NCBI GenBank assembly: GCA_945910925.1
Contig: CAMDZX010000040.1
Coordinates: forward strand, 1-13,176
Direction: 5' to 3'
DNA from: an uncultured bacterium
GTDB taxonomy: Bacteria; Cyanobacteriota; Vampirovibrionia; Gastranaerophilales; Gastranaerophilaceae
Length of the DNA stretch: 13,176 nt
The translations under genes were made by a program, and so were the position numbers. Under the pieces are notes generated by a model, which saw only the letters and a program-made list of their open reading frames with translations, had not been told where the DNA came from and ran no database searches. Below, one piece after another: positions 6,122 through 12,370 of the stretch; position 1 is the first letter of the stretch; the number at the start of each line of letters is the position of its first letter.

Positions 6122-6583
6122 ATGCCATTCAGATATCGTTTGCAAAAAATACTTGAATTCAGAATCAGAAAAAAAGAAGAACAGGAAGCTGTTGTTCAAA
6201 AGGCACAACAAGCTGTCAATAAAGCTGAGGCGGATATTAAACAAAACAACGATGAAATTGTTCAAACAGTTCAGGCAAAAAAAATGGCGGATTATCGAAT
6301 GATGGAATATTATGACAAATACCTCCATCACCTTTGGGATAAAGCAGAAGAACTGGAAAAAAAACGTCAGGAAGCACAAAAAGTTCTGGACGAAGAAATG
6401 GAAAAACTTGTCAAATGTGAACAAGAAGTAAAAGTTCTCGAAAACCACAAAGAAAAAAAGAAAGAACAATTTATCGCAGAAGAAAAAGCAGCAGAATTAA
6501 AAATGTTTTCAGAGCTTGGTGTCCAAAGGCACTTTATCAGAGCAAGAGAAGAAGCGGCAGAAAATCAAGAAGAAGAAACCTAA
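6122..6583 (+). CDS. fliJ: Flagellar export chaperone FliJ
   Basis: A 153-residue, almost entirely charged coiled-coil protein that begins MPFRYRLQKILEFRIRKKEE, matching the FliJ N-terminal signature (aromatic-R-L-Q-x-hydrophobic-L followed by a long Glu/Lys/Gln-rich coil). FliJ is a cytosolic component of the flagellar type III export apparatus that links the FliI ATPase ring to FlhA. No transmembrane segment or cysteine-rich part is seen apart from a single Cys in the coil; the helix runs to about residue 140 and ends in an acidic tail. The N-terminal match fixes the start at 6122, although no ribosome site precedes it. Usual partners fliH and fliI are not in the window. The gene converges on rarA with a 7-base gap. 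FliJ is poorly conserved in general, so the call rests on length, start motif and flagellar context. Confidence 0.75.
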   Translation: MPFRYRLQKILEFRIRKKEEQEAVVQKAQQAVNKAEADIKQNNDEIVQTVQAKKMADYRMMEYYDKYLHHLWDKAEELEKKRQEAQKVLDEEMEKLVKCEQEVKVLENHKEKKKEQFIAEEKAAELKMFSELGVQRHFIRAREEAAENQEEET

Positions 6584-6590
6584 CCCTGTA

Positions 6591-7823
6591 TTAATCAACA
6601 TATTTACGATTAACCAACTCGTCAGGCATGAATTGTTGTTCATAATCGGGATTTGCATGTGTATAAACATACCCCTCACCAAATCCGTATTTTTTTGCAT
6701 CCTTATAATGTGCATCTCTCAAGTGCATAGGCGGAGGAAAATCCTGTCCGGATTGAATATCTGCCAATGCTGAATCTATTGCCATTATTGCGCTGTTTGA
6801 TTTCTTTGCTTTCGCCACATAAATCACAGCTTCCGCAAGCGGAATTCTACCCTCAGGCAGTCCTAACAACTCTACGGCTTTATATGCATTAACTGCAATA
6901 TTCAAGGCATTTGTATCCGCAAGCCCAACATCCTCTGCTGCACATACTATCAACCTTCGTGCAATAAATCTCGGGTCTTCTCCTGCCTCTATCATTTTTG
7001 CAAGATAATATATTGCAGCATCTGCATCCGACCCCCTCAAACTCTTTTGAAAAGCTGATGCGCAGTCATAATGTTCTTGTCTTGAATATCTTGTATTCCT
7101 CTTTTGCGTGATACTTTCCAAAATTTCAATTGTTAATTCCCTTGTGTTATTTGAATAATTGCTTGCAAAATAAGAATTCTCAACCATATTCAAAGCACAA
7201 CGAGCATCCCCTCTTGCATTATTTATAATGAATTTAACAACTTCATCATCATACACCAACGGCTGATAATTCTTCTCCAAATATTTAAAACCGCCGTCAA
7301 TAATCTTCGCCATACTTTCATCATCAATAGAATTAAGTCTTATTATTTGAACTCTTGATAAAAGTGCAGGTACAACCTGAAAAGAAGGATTTTCCGTTGT
7401 AGAACCTATCAGAAAGAATGTTCCGTTCTCCAAATACGGCAAAAGTGCATCCTGTTGCGTTTTTGTATACCGGTGGATTTCATCAATAAAAACTATTGTT
7501 TTCTGTCCTGCTCTCAAGGCAGAATTAGCCTTTTCAACAGTATCTTTAATATCCTTTACTCCCGAAGATACCGCAGAAAGCTCAACAAAATTTGCATTAA
7601 CTTCATTCGCAATAAGCCTTGCAAGGGTTGTTTTCCCACATCCGGGTGTTCCCCAAAATATTAAAGAAAACAATCTCTGTGATTTAATCAAATTCAACAG
7701 TGGGGAATTAGGAGCTATAACATTAGACTGCCCCAAAAACTCCGCGAGTGTTTTTGGACGCATAAGTTCCGCAAGCGGAATTTGTTTATTCATATTTTCG
7801 AGTTCTGTAAACAAGTTATTCAT
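6591..7823 (-). CDS. rarA: Replication-associated recombination protein RarA (MgsA) AAA+ ATPase
   Basis: Clamp-loader-like AAA+ ATPase that acts at stalled replication forks and interacts with SSB and DNA ends. In order: PLAELMRPKTLAEFLGQ (16-32), the typical RarA start; Walker A GTPGCGKT (58-65); SAVSSGVKDIK (83-93); Walker B VFIDEIHR (111-118); QQDALLP (123-129); sensor 1 STTENPSF (141-148); arginine finger in LLSRV (R157). The C-terminal half contains the family's lid and tetramerisation regions (GSDADAAIYYLAKMIEAGED, then ARRLIVCAAEDVGLADTNAL). Length 410 is slightly below the E. coli protein. An extended -10 sits 6 bases before this ATG with no Shine-Dalgarno, so translation is probably leaderless. 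The internal ATG at 7793 also lacks a ribosome site, and the longer form fits the family. It is divergent from the solute-binding protein gene and convergent with fliJ. Confidence 0.95.
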   Translation of the reverse strand: MNNLFTELENMNKQIPLAELMRPKTLAEFLGQSNVIAPNSPLLNLIKSQRLFSLIFWGTPGCGKTTLARLIANEVNANFVELSAVSSGVKDIKDTVEKANSALRAGQKTIVFIDEIHRYTKTQQDALLPYLENGTFFLIGSTTENPSFQVVPALLSRVQIIRLNSIDDESMAKIIDGGFKYLEKNYQPLVYDDEVVKFIINNARGDARCALNMVENSYFASNYSNNTRELTIEILESITQKRNTRYSRQEHYDCASAFQKSLRGSDADAAIYYLAKMIEAGEDPRFIARRLIVCAAEDVGLADTNALNIAVNAYKAVELLGLPEGRIPLAEAVIYVAKAKKSNSAIMAIDSALADIQSGQDFPPPMHLRDAHYKDAKKYGFGEGYVYTHANPDYEQQFMPDELVNRKYVD

Positions 7824-7825
7824 AG

Positions 7826-7831
7826 TATAAT
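7826..7831 (+). promoter_or_regulatory. -10 element of the solute-binding protein gene (half of a bidirectional promoter)
   Basis: TATAAT on the plus strand, predicted start near 7838, giving a leader of about 26 bases with the AAAGG ribosome site 7 bases before ATG. It overlaps the opposite-strand -10 by two bases; together they form the palindrome TATAATTATA (7826-7835). No good -35 is visible. Confidence 0.5.
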
Positions 7832-7838
7832 TATATCA
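7830..7838 (-). promoter_or_regulatory. Extended -10 promoter of rarA, predicted to give a leaderless mRNA
   Basis: On the minus strand TGATATAAT is a full extended -10 (TG-N-TATAAT), which can compensate for the poor -35. The hexamer ends 6 bases before the rarA ATG, so the expected first transcribed base is the A of ATG at 7823. There is no Shine-Dalgarno. Confidence 0.6.
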
Positions 7839-7863
7839 CACCGTTAAATAGAAAGGTTACAAT

Positions 7864-9090
7864 ATGAAAAATAAGTGGTTCTGGTTTATCAGCTTAATTA
7901 TAGCCTTGGTTGTTTCTTATTATACCGTATTCAAAGACACCGAACCGGATAACAAAAAAGAAGTTACCGTTTGGACTTTGCAAATGGAAGATTTTTCGGA
8001 CTATATGAACAATATAATCACAAACTACGAAAGCTCTCATCCGAATATCAAAATAAAATGGATTGATGTACCTTTCTCCGAAGGTGATAAAAGAACACTT
8101 GCCGCAATTTTGAGTAACAACCCGCCCGATTTAATCAACTTGAATCCTGATTTTTCCGCAATACTTGCGCAGAAGGGTGCTTTGGAAAGTATACCCGAAA
8201 ACAAATTGTCGGAATACAACAAAGATATCGTTGATTCACTCAAATACAAAGGGCAACTTTTTGCAATTCCATGGTACGCAACATCAGCTATAACCATATA
8301 CAACAAAGAACTTTTTGCAAAATCACAAATCAAAAACATGCCTGCAACCTATGACGATTTGGCAAAATATGCAGAACAAGTAAAACTGAAAACAGGCAAA
8401 TTTATCTATCTTCCGACAATTACGGAAAATGATACTATGCTGAAAATCCTTAACAAGTACGGTGTAAATTCATATTCCAATATTACATCACAAGAAAGTG
8501 TAAAAGTTTTTGAAATGTTTAAAACCTTATATCAAAAAGGACTTATTCCGGCAGAAAGTATTACACAAACCCACAGAGAAGCTCTTGAAAAATATATGTC
8601 AGAAAATATCGTATTTTTTCAAGGCGGTGCAAACTTCTTGAATATGATTCAGGATAACGCACCTAATGTATACAAAATAACCGACGTAGCACCGCAAATA
8701 AAAGGTTCTAAAGGACAAAATGATTTTTCTTTGATGAATTTTGTTATACCTTTGAGAGCAAAATATAAAAATGAGGCACTTGATTTTGGGCTTTATTTGA
8801 CAAACAAAGAAAACCAACTTGAATTAGCAAAAAAAACAAATATAATATCTACAAACCGTGAAGCATTGTCAGACCCGTTTTACAATTCTTCAGAGAACCT
8901 TATGGCAAAAGCACGCTCAATAAGTGCTAAACAGATTACCAATATCCAACCTGTCATGAGGCAGACAAACAACCAAAAAGATATTAATACTCTTGTTAAT
9001 ACAGCAGTTCAATCGGTTTTATTAAACAAAAATAGTACTCAATACATATTAAAAAATTTATCAAACAGTTGGAAGGAATTAACAAAATGA
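7864..9090 (+). CDS. Membrane-anchored extracellular solute-binding protein (SBP family 1-like)
   Basis: A 408-residue binding protein of the type that delivers sugars or similar solutes to ABC importers. An N-terminal hydrophobic segment (about 6-24, WFWFISLIIALVVSYYTVF) is followed by EVTVWTLQMEDFSDYMNNII (33-52) and FEMFKTLYQKGLIPAE-type elements typical of family 1 binding proteins, including NNPPDLINLNPDF, KGQLFAIPWYATSAITIYNK and FFQGGANF. There is no lipobox and apparently no cysteine in the whole protein, nor an obvious A-x-A cleavage site, so it is probably held by an uncleaved membrane helix. AAAGG stands 7 bases before ATG. No permease or ATPase gene is adjacent. Its stop overlaps the tmk start (ATGA), an unusual partnership. 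The ligand cannot be inferred. Confidence 0.87.
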   Translation: MKNKWFWFISLIIALVVSYYTVFKDTEPDNKKEVTVWTLQMEDFSDYMNNIITNYESSHPNIKIKWIDVPFSEGDKRTLAAILSNNPPDLINLNPDFSAILAQKGALESIPENKLSEYNKDIVDSLKYKGQLFAIPWYATSAITIYNKELFAKSQIKNMPATYDDLAKYAEQVKLKTGKFIYLPTITENDTMLKILNKYGVNSYSNITSQESVKVFEMFKTLYQKGLIPAESITQTHREALEKYMSENIVFFQGGANFLNMIQDNAPNVYKITDVAPQIKGSKGQNDFSLMNFVIPLRAKYKNEALDFGLYLTNKENQLELAKKTNIISTNREALSDPFYNSSENLMAKARSISAKQITNIQPVMRQTNNQKDINTLVNTAVQSVLLNKNSTQYILKNLSNSWKELTK

Positions 9091-9701
9091 AAAAAGGTCT
9101 GTTTATAACATTTGAAGGCATTGATGGATGCGGGAAAACGACTCAAATAAACTTATTGAAGAATTATCTTGAAAATAACGGGTATAAAGTAATCTTAACC
9201 AGAGAACCCGGAGCTAAAGGACTCGGAGAGAAATTAAGAGAAATCCTCTTGAACTATGACGGTGAAGTTTCATCAAACTGTGAATCCTTCCTATTTCTTG
9301 CAGACCGCGCCCAACATATAGATACTATTATAAAACCCGCTATTCAAAACGGTGTTGTTGTATTATGCGACAGACATACCGATTCAACGGTTGCGTACCA
9401 AGGATATGGAAGAAGCCTTGATTTAGACCAAATTAAGCAATTGAACAATATTGCAACATCGGGTATCAAACCTGATATTACGTTTATTTTGGATATAGAT
9501 ATTGAAACCTCTCTTATCAGAATTGGGAAAGGTCGTGACCGTATGGAAAATTCAGGTCGTGAGTTTTTTGAAAGAGTAAGAAACGGTTATATTGAAATTT
9601 CAAAACAAGAACCTGAACGAGTTAAATTATTAAACGGAAAAGACACTATCGACAACCTTAATAAACAGATTATCAATAGTGTACAAAAAATTCTTATGTA
9701 A
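9087..9701 (+). CDS. tmk: Thymidylate kinase (dTMP kinase)
   Basis: Phosphorylates dTMP to dTDP with ATP in the dTTP pathway, in the cytosol. The P-loop is FEGIDGCGKTTQ (9-20, K17), followed by LTREPG (37-42), the DRHTDSTVAYQG segment (95-106) that binds dTMP, and an Arg-rich lid (GKGRDRMENSGREFFERV, about 148-165). The 204-residue length is normal. The ATG at 9087 is chosen because it begins the conserved MKKGLFITFEG block and has AAGGA 9 bases upstream; a start at 9069 would add six residues unsupported by the family. It overlaps the solute-binding protein stop by 4 bases, so translation is likely coupled, and its last 8 bases overlap the end of the convergent coiled-coil gene. Confidence 0.96.
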   Translation: MKKGLFITFEGIDGCGKTTQINLLKNYLENNGYKVILTREPGAKGLGEKLREILLNYDGEVSSNCESFLFLADRAQHIDTIIKPAIQNGVVVLCDRHTDSTVAYQGYGRSLDLDQIKQLNNIATSGIKPDITFILDIDIETSLIRIGKGRDRMENSGREFFERVRNGYIEISKQEPERVKLLNGKDTIDNLNKQIINSVQKILM

Positions 9702-10071
9702 ATACGCTGTTTTGTTTTCTTGCAACATCATTCTGCGCAACATCCGATTTAGAATCAAAAATATTTATCATGCCTGTAATTTCTTTGCGTATTGTTGCAA
9801 TCTCACTCTCTATCTCTTTTATAGTATTACTTATACTTGTAGCAAGACCTGTATTATTCGTTCTGAGAGCTTCTTTTAACTGTTCTTGTTTAAGCTTGAT
9901 TATTTCTTGCTTTACTCGTATTGCCTGTTCTTTTTCTTGCTTCGTAGAAGTTTGCTCAGGAATAGAAGAATTCAACGCCTCTATTTGAGCATCAATAGAT
10001 GCATTATTTTTTGCAAAATCTTGTTGTTGCGGTTGTTTTCCTGTTGCTTGAATACCATCAAATCTTGTCAT
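9694..10071 (-). CDS. Small coiled-coil protein of unknown function (125 aa)
   Basis: I do not recognise a family. The product is hydrophilic with no signal peptide, membrane helix or cysteine. It begins MTRFDGIQATGKQPQQQDFAK, has a Gln/Asn-rich N-terminus, then a long predicted coiled coil (about 30-105) with heptad-like Ile/Leu spacing (KQEKEQAIRVKQEIIKLKQE, then IKEIESEIATIRKEITGMIN). A polar tail with DVAQNDVARKQNSVF follows. A very good ribosome site (AAAGGAG, 6 bases before ATG) supports expression. It is convergent with tmk and overlaps its last 8 bases. A run of eight C on the coding strand lies 40 bases upstream. A structural or chaperone-like role is possible but not shown. Confidence 0.72.
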   Translation of the reverse strand: MTRFDGIQATGKQPQQQDFAKNNASIDAQIEALNSSIPEQTSTKQEKEQAIRVKQEIIKLKQEQLKEALRTNNTGLATSISNTIKEIESEIATIRKEITGMINIFDSKSDVAQNDVARKQNSVFT

Positions 10072-10110
10072 TTTACACTCCTTTCATATATGTCATATGT
10101 ACAAAGTATT

Positions 10111-10118
10111 GGGGGGGG
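10111..10118. repeat. Run of eight G in an intergenic region
   Basis: An uninterrupted G8 (plus strand) within an otherwise AT-rich 252-base gap between the divergent coiled-coil and rnhA genes. On the minus strand it falls inside the 16-base spacer of a weak candidate promoter for the coiled-coil gene (TTAAAA at 10125-10130, TACTTT at 10103-10108). Such tracts are prone to slippage. The rest of 10072-10323, apart from the rnhA promoter, holds nothing I recognise. Confidence 0.7.
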
Positions 10119-10288
10119 ATTGCATTTTAAGATAAAAATTTTTCAAAAAGTTACAGTTATGAATAAAAAATAAATTAGTAAATATATAAACGCATAGAGT
10201 TAATCATTAGTAGAAATCTACATTCTCAAATATTAAGTTACTTTTTCAGTGATAACAGTTTTTCTTTATTTAATACCCCTCTCATAAC

Positions 10289-10317
10289 TTGACATCATTT
10301 TGTTTTATTAATACGAT
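10289..10317 (+). promoter_or_regulatory. Sigma-70-type promoter of rnhA, predicted to give a leaderless mRNA
   Basis: A consensus -35 TTGACA (10289-10294), a 17-base spacer and TACGAT (10312-10317). The ATG begins 6 bases later at 10324, where the transcription start is expected. The intervening bases are all T, so there is no ribosome site at all. Confidence 0.65.
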
Positions 10318-10323
10318 TTTTTT

Positions 10324-10809
10324 ATGTCAGATGAAAAACTTTTTGTGGAAATGTATACAGATGGTGCGTGTTCAGGCAATCCCGGTGCAGGCGGATATGG
10401 GACAATATTACGCTACAAGGACACCACAGGCAAATACCATGAAAAAGAATTAACGGCAGGATACAAACTTACCACCAACAACCGTATGGAGTTACTTGCG
10501 GTCATAGTAGGCTTAGAGGCTCTGAAAAAACCTTGTAAAATAAAAATAACATCTGACAGTAAGTATTTTATTGACGCATTTGAGCAAAAATGGATTGATA
10601 ACTGGCAAAAGAATAATTGGAAAACATCTTCCAAAAAGCCCGTAAAAAATGTTGATTTGTGGCAGCGTCTTATCAAAGCTATGACACCTCATGATGTTGA
10701 ACTTGTATGGGTTAAAGGACATAACGGGCATGAGTTTAATGAAAGATGCGATACTCTTGCCGTGAATTCGTCTAAATCTGACAATCTTCTTGAAGATAAA
10801 ACTCAATAA
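10324..10809 (+). CDS. rnhA: Ribonuclease HI
   Basis: Cytosolic endonuclease that degrades the RNA strand of RNA-DNA hybrids during replication and R-loop removal. Motifs: VEMYTDGACSGNPGAGGYG (8-26, catalytic D13), NNRMELLAV (52-60, catalytic E56), ITSDSKYFIDA (75-85, catalytic D78), VWVKGHNGHEFNERCDTLA (128-146, with H133 and catalytic D143). The full DEDD set is present and the 161-residue length fits bacterial RNase HI; a basic handle-like region (WQKNNWKTSSKKPVKN) is also present. The start is fixed by the conserved N-terminus and the promoter immediately upstream. The stop is 6 bases from the stop of the convergent exbD gene. Confidence 0.97.
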   Translation: MSDEKLFVEMYTDGACSGNPGAGGYGTILRYKDTTGKYHEKELTAGYKLTTNNRMELLAVIVGLEALKKPCKIKITSDSKYFIDAFEQKWIDNWQKNNWKTSSKKPVKNVDLWQRLIKAMTPHDVELVWVKGHNGHEFNERCDTLAVNSSKSDNLLEDKTQ

Positions 10810-10815
10810 AAATTA

Positions 10816-11193
10816 TTAAAGTCCTACAACGGAGATATTCGTTACTCCCGCATTTCTTGCACTATCCATAAGTTTTACAATCGCACCGTGAGTTGAGTCA
10901 GGTTCTGATTGGATAAGTAATCCATCAGGTAATTTCTTCGCCTGAGCAGATATTACGGATTCTAACTGTTCTTCCGACACCTCTTGACCGTCCAATAGGA
11001 ATTGATTATCGTTTGTCACTACAAAATTTATCGTTTTTGCTTCTTTAATGTTTTCCGCCTTAACATTTTCGGGAACCGTCAAGTTTAATCCCTGTTGGTC
11101 AAGCAAAGGCGCAATAACCATCATTATAATAAGAAGTACAAGAAAAATATCGGTTAGCGGAGTAATATTAATTTCATTGAACGACTCTCTCAT
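10816..11193 (-). CDS. exbD: ExbD/TolR-family biopolymer transport protein, second copy
   Basis: Inner-membrane stator partner with one N-terminal transmembrane helix and a periplasmic domain, 125 residues. The motif NITPLTDIFLVLLIIMMV (about 9-26) contains the conserved membrane Asp (D15) that carries protons in ExbD/TolR. The periplasmic part (NFVVTNDNQFLLDGQEV to the end, VTNISVVGL) has the usual ExbD fold elements. Its ATG overlaps the stop of the upstream exbD by one base (TAATG), and its ribosome site GGAGG lies inside the last codons of that gene, so translation is coupled. The two copies share the membrane segment almost exactly but differ strongly outside it. Confidence 0.92.
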   Translation of the reverse strand: MRESFNEINITPLTDIFLVLLIIMMVIAPLLDQQGLNLTVPENVKAENIKEAKTINFVVTNDNQFLLDGQEVSEEQLESVISAQAKKLPDGLLIQSEPDSTHGAIVKLMDSARNAGVTNISVVGL

Positions 11194-11672
11194 TAATACC
11201 CTCCTTCTATTTGTTCCTGATTTTGTTCAATAATTTCGTTTTGTTGTTCAAGAACCTTTTGAGCTTTTTTGTTTAACGGCTCGCCTGCAACAATAAGTTT
11301 TTTGTATTCAGCCTCTTGTGCGGCATTCATTATCTTCATTATTTCAGAGCTTTTAACTTTTTCATCAGCCTTAACAACAACTTCTTTTTTCTCTAATGAC
11401 GGTTTTAAAGCCAAAAGCTCTGATGCTAAATTATCAGGATTTACTTTTTTATCATTCAAAAACATTGAACCGTTTTGTGTAACGGATATAGTCGCATTTT
11501 TTTGTTCTATTGCGACACCACTATTAATTTCGGGGATTGTAATGGAGTTATCGACAGATTGAAACGTAGGTGCCACAACCATCATAATGATAAGCAGTAC
11601 CAAAAAGATATCTGTCAAAGGTGTAATATTTATTTCTGTAAACATGGCATTTTTGCCTTTTTTTATAGCCAT
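11193..11672 (-). CDS. exbD: ExbD/TolR-family biopolymer transport protein, first copy with C-terminal extension
   Basis: A 159-residue ExbD/TolR protein. A basic start (MAIKKGKNAM) is followed by FTEINITPLTDIFLVLLIIM (11-30) with the proton-carrying Asp D21, then a periplasmic domain containing NGSMFLNDKKVNPDNLASEL, EVVVKADEKVKSSEIMKIMN and KLIVAGEPL. Compared with the second copy it has an extra Gln/Glu-rich tail of about 25 residues (KKAQKVLEQQNEIIEQNQEQ, then IEGGY) that may form a helix in the periplasm. Part of that tail's coding sequence serves as the ribosome site of the next gene. It follows exbB by 22 bases with AGGG 8 bases before the ATG. Two ExbD subunits in one operon suggest a heteromeric stator; an ExbD/TolR division of labour is an alternative. 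Confidence 0.93.
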   Translation of the reverse strand: MAIKKGKNAMFTEINITPLTDIFLVLLIIMMVVAPTFQSVDNSITIPEINSGVAIEQKNATISVTQNGSMFLNDKKVNPDNLASELLALKPSLEKKEVVVKADEKVKSSEIMKIMNAAQEAEYKKLIVAGEPLNKKAQKVLEQQNEIIEQNQEQIEGGY

Positions 11673-11694
11673 TACTGTTTCCCTTACATTTAAT

Positions 11695-12342
11695 TTATAA
11701 TGCTATGCTTTGAGATTTACCCGTAGACGGTTCGTCTTCCGAGTCAACGAAACTTAAGAATAATAGTTTTATTAATTGAAAATCATCTTCAAAACGTTTA
11801 ACAATTGCTTGGAATGAGTTAAAACATATAACCGCAACAATCGCAACACCAAGACCGAATGCGGTAGCAATCAAGGCAGAACCGATACCCATCGCAACCG
11901 CAGCAGATTGGTTACCCTGTGTCGCCAAATCCTGAAACGTATAAAGAATTCTTACAACCGTACCGAACAAACCTAAGAATGGAGCAACACCACCGATTGT
12001 ACCTAGAATTGTTAAATGATTTTCAAGTTTTCTTGCTGCAAGGCTTGCAGCAATATCAAAAGAACGAGAGAACCCGCTTTTTTGTTCCGAAAATATTCTA
12101 ACTGCTTCTTCAGTTACCTCTCCGATAACGCCTCCGCATTGTATTGCAAGGTTTTGAGCGCCGACTAAGTTGTTTTTAGCCAATTCCTTTTGAAGCTTCG
12201 GAATAAATTGAACAACGTCACGTTTGTTTTTGTTGTAAAAAGATACTCTGTTTATTGCAGCAGCAACAACAAGTATAGAACAAATAAAAATCGGTAATAA
12301 TACCGGCCAGTCCATTTGAATTGAATGTAGTAATAAATCCAT
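11695..12342 (-). CDS. exbB: ExbB/TolQ/MotA-family proton channel protein
   Basis: Inner-membrane stator subunit that forms a pentamer around ExbD and converts proton flow into motion of the TonB/TolA-type partner; 215 residues. Three membrane segments are visible: about 13-31, 110-132 and 152-176. The family motifs are LENHLTILGTIGGVAPFLGL (106-125), continuing FGTVVRI, and AMGIGSALIATAFGLGVAIV (150-169). Polar channel residues T128 and T160 correspond to the conserved threonines of ExbB. A cytoplasmic loop of about 75 residues separates the first two helices and an acidic tail closes the protein. AGAGG stands 8-9 bases before ATG. The gene lies 28 bases after the TonB-like gene and before two exbD genes; ExbB and TolQ cannot be told apart from this sequence. 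Confidence 0.94.
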   Translation of the reverse strand: MDLLLHSIQMDWPVLLPIFICSILVVAAAINRVSFYNKNKRDVVQFIPKLQKELAKNNLVGAQNLAIQCGGVIGEVTEEAVRIFSEQKSGFSRSFDIAASLAARKLENHLTILGTIGGVAPFLGLFGTVVRILYTFQDLATQGNQSAAVAMGIGSALIATAFGLGVAIVAVICFNSFQAIVKRFEDDFQLIKLLFLSFVDSEDEPSTGKSQSIAL

Positions 12343-12360
12343 AATTTTATCCTCTTTCTA

Positions 12361-12366
12361 ATTATA
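12361..12366 (-). promoter_or_regulatory. Possible internal -10 upstream of exbB
   Basis: TATAAT on the minus strand in the 28-base gap between the TonB-like gene and exbB. The -35 is poor (TTTGGA at 16 bases), so an internal start giving extra exbB-exbD transcript is only a possibility. Confidence 0.25.
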
Positions 12367-12370
12367 TCTT

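Noticed and set aside
6095..6469. A 124-codon minus-strand frame opposite fliJ, very Phe-rich
   Set aside because: It is the mirror of the Lys/Glu-rich coiled-coil codons of fliJ; composition is an artefact and there is no ribosome site.
9069..9087. Longer tmk start at 9069
   Set aside because: It would add six residues not found in the family; the ATG at 9087 fits both the conserved block and the ribosome site.
10072..10323. Riboswitch or small RNA in the longest intergenic gap
   Set aside because: No conserved aptamer core, no GC-rich stem and no terminator seen; only short AT-rich inverted repeats such as GTAGA-AA-TCTAC at 10210-10221.
10816..11672. The two exbD genes as a recent duplication or a frameshifted single gene
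   Set aside because: Both are complete with their own starts and membrane segments, and their periplasmic domains differ too much for a recent event.
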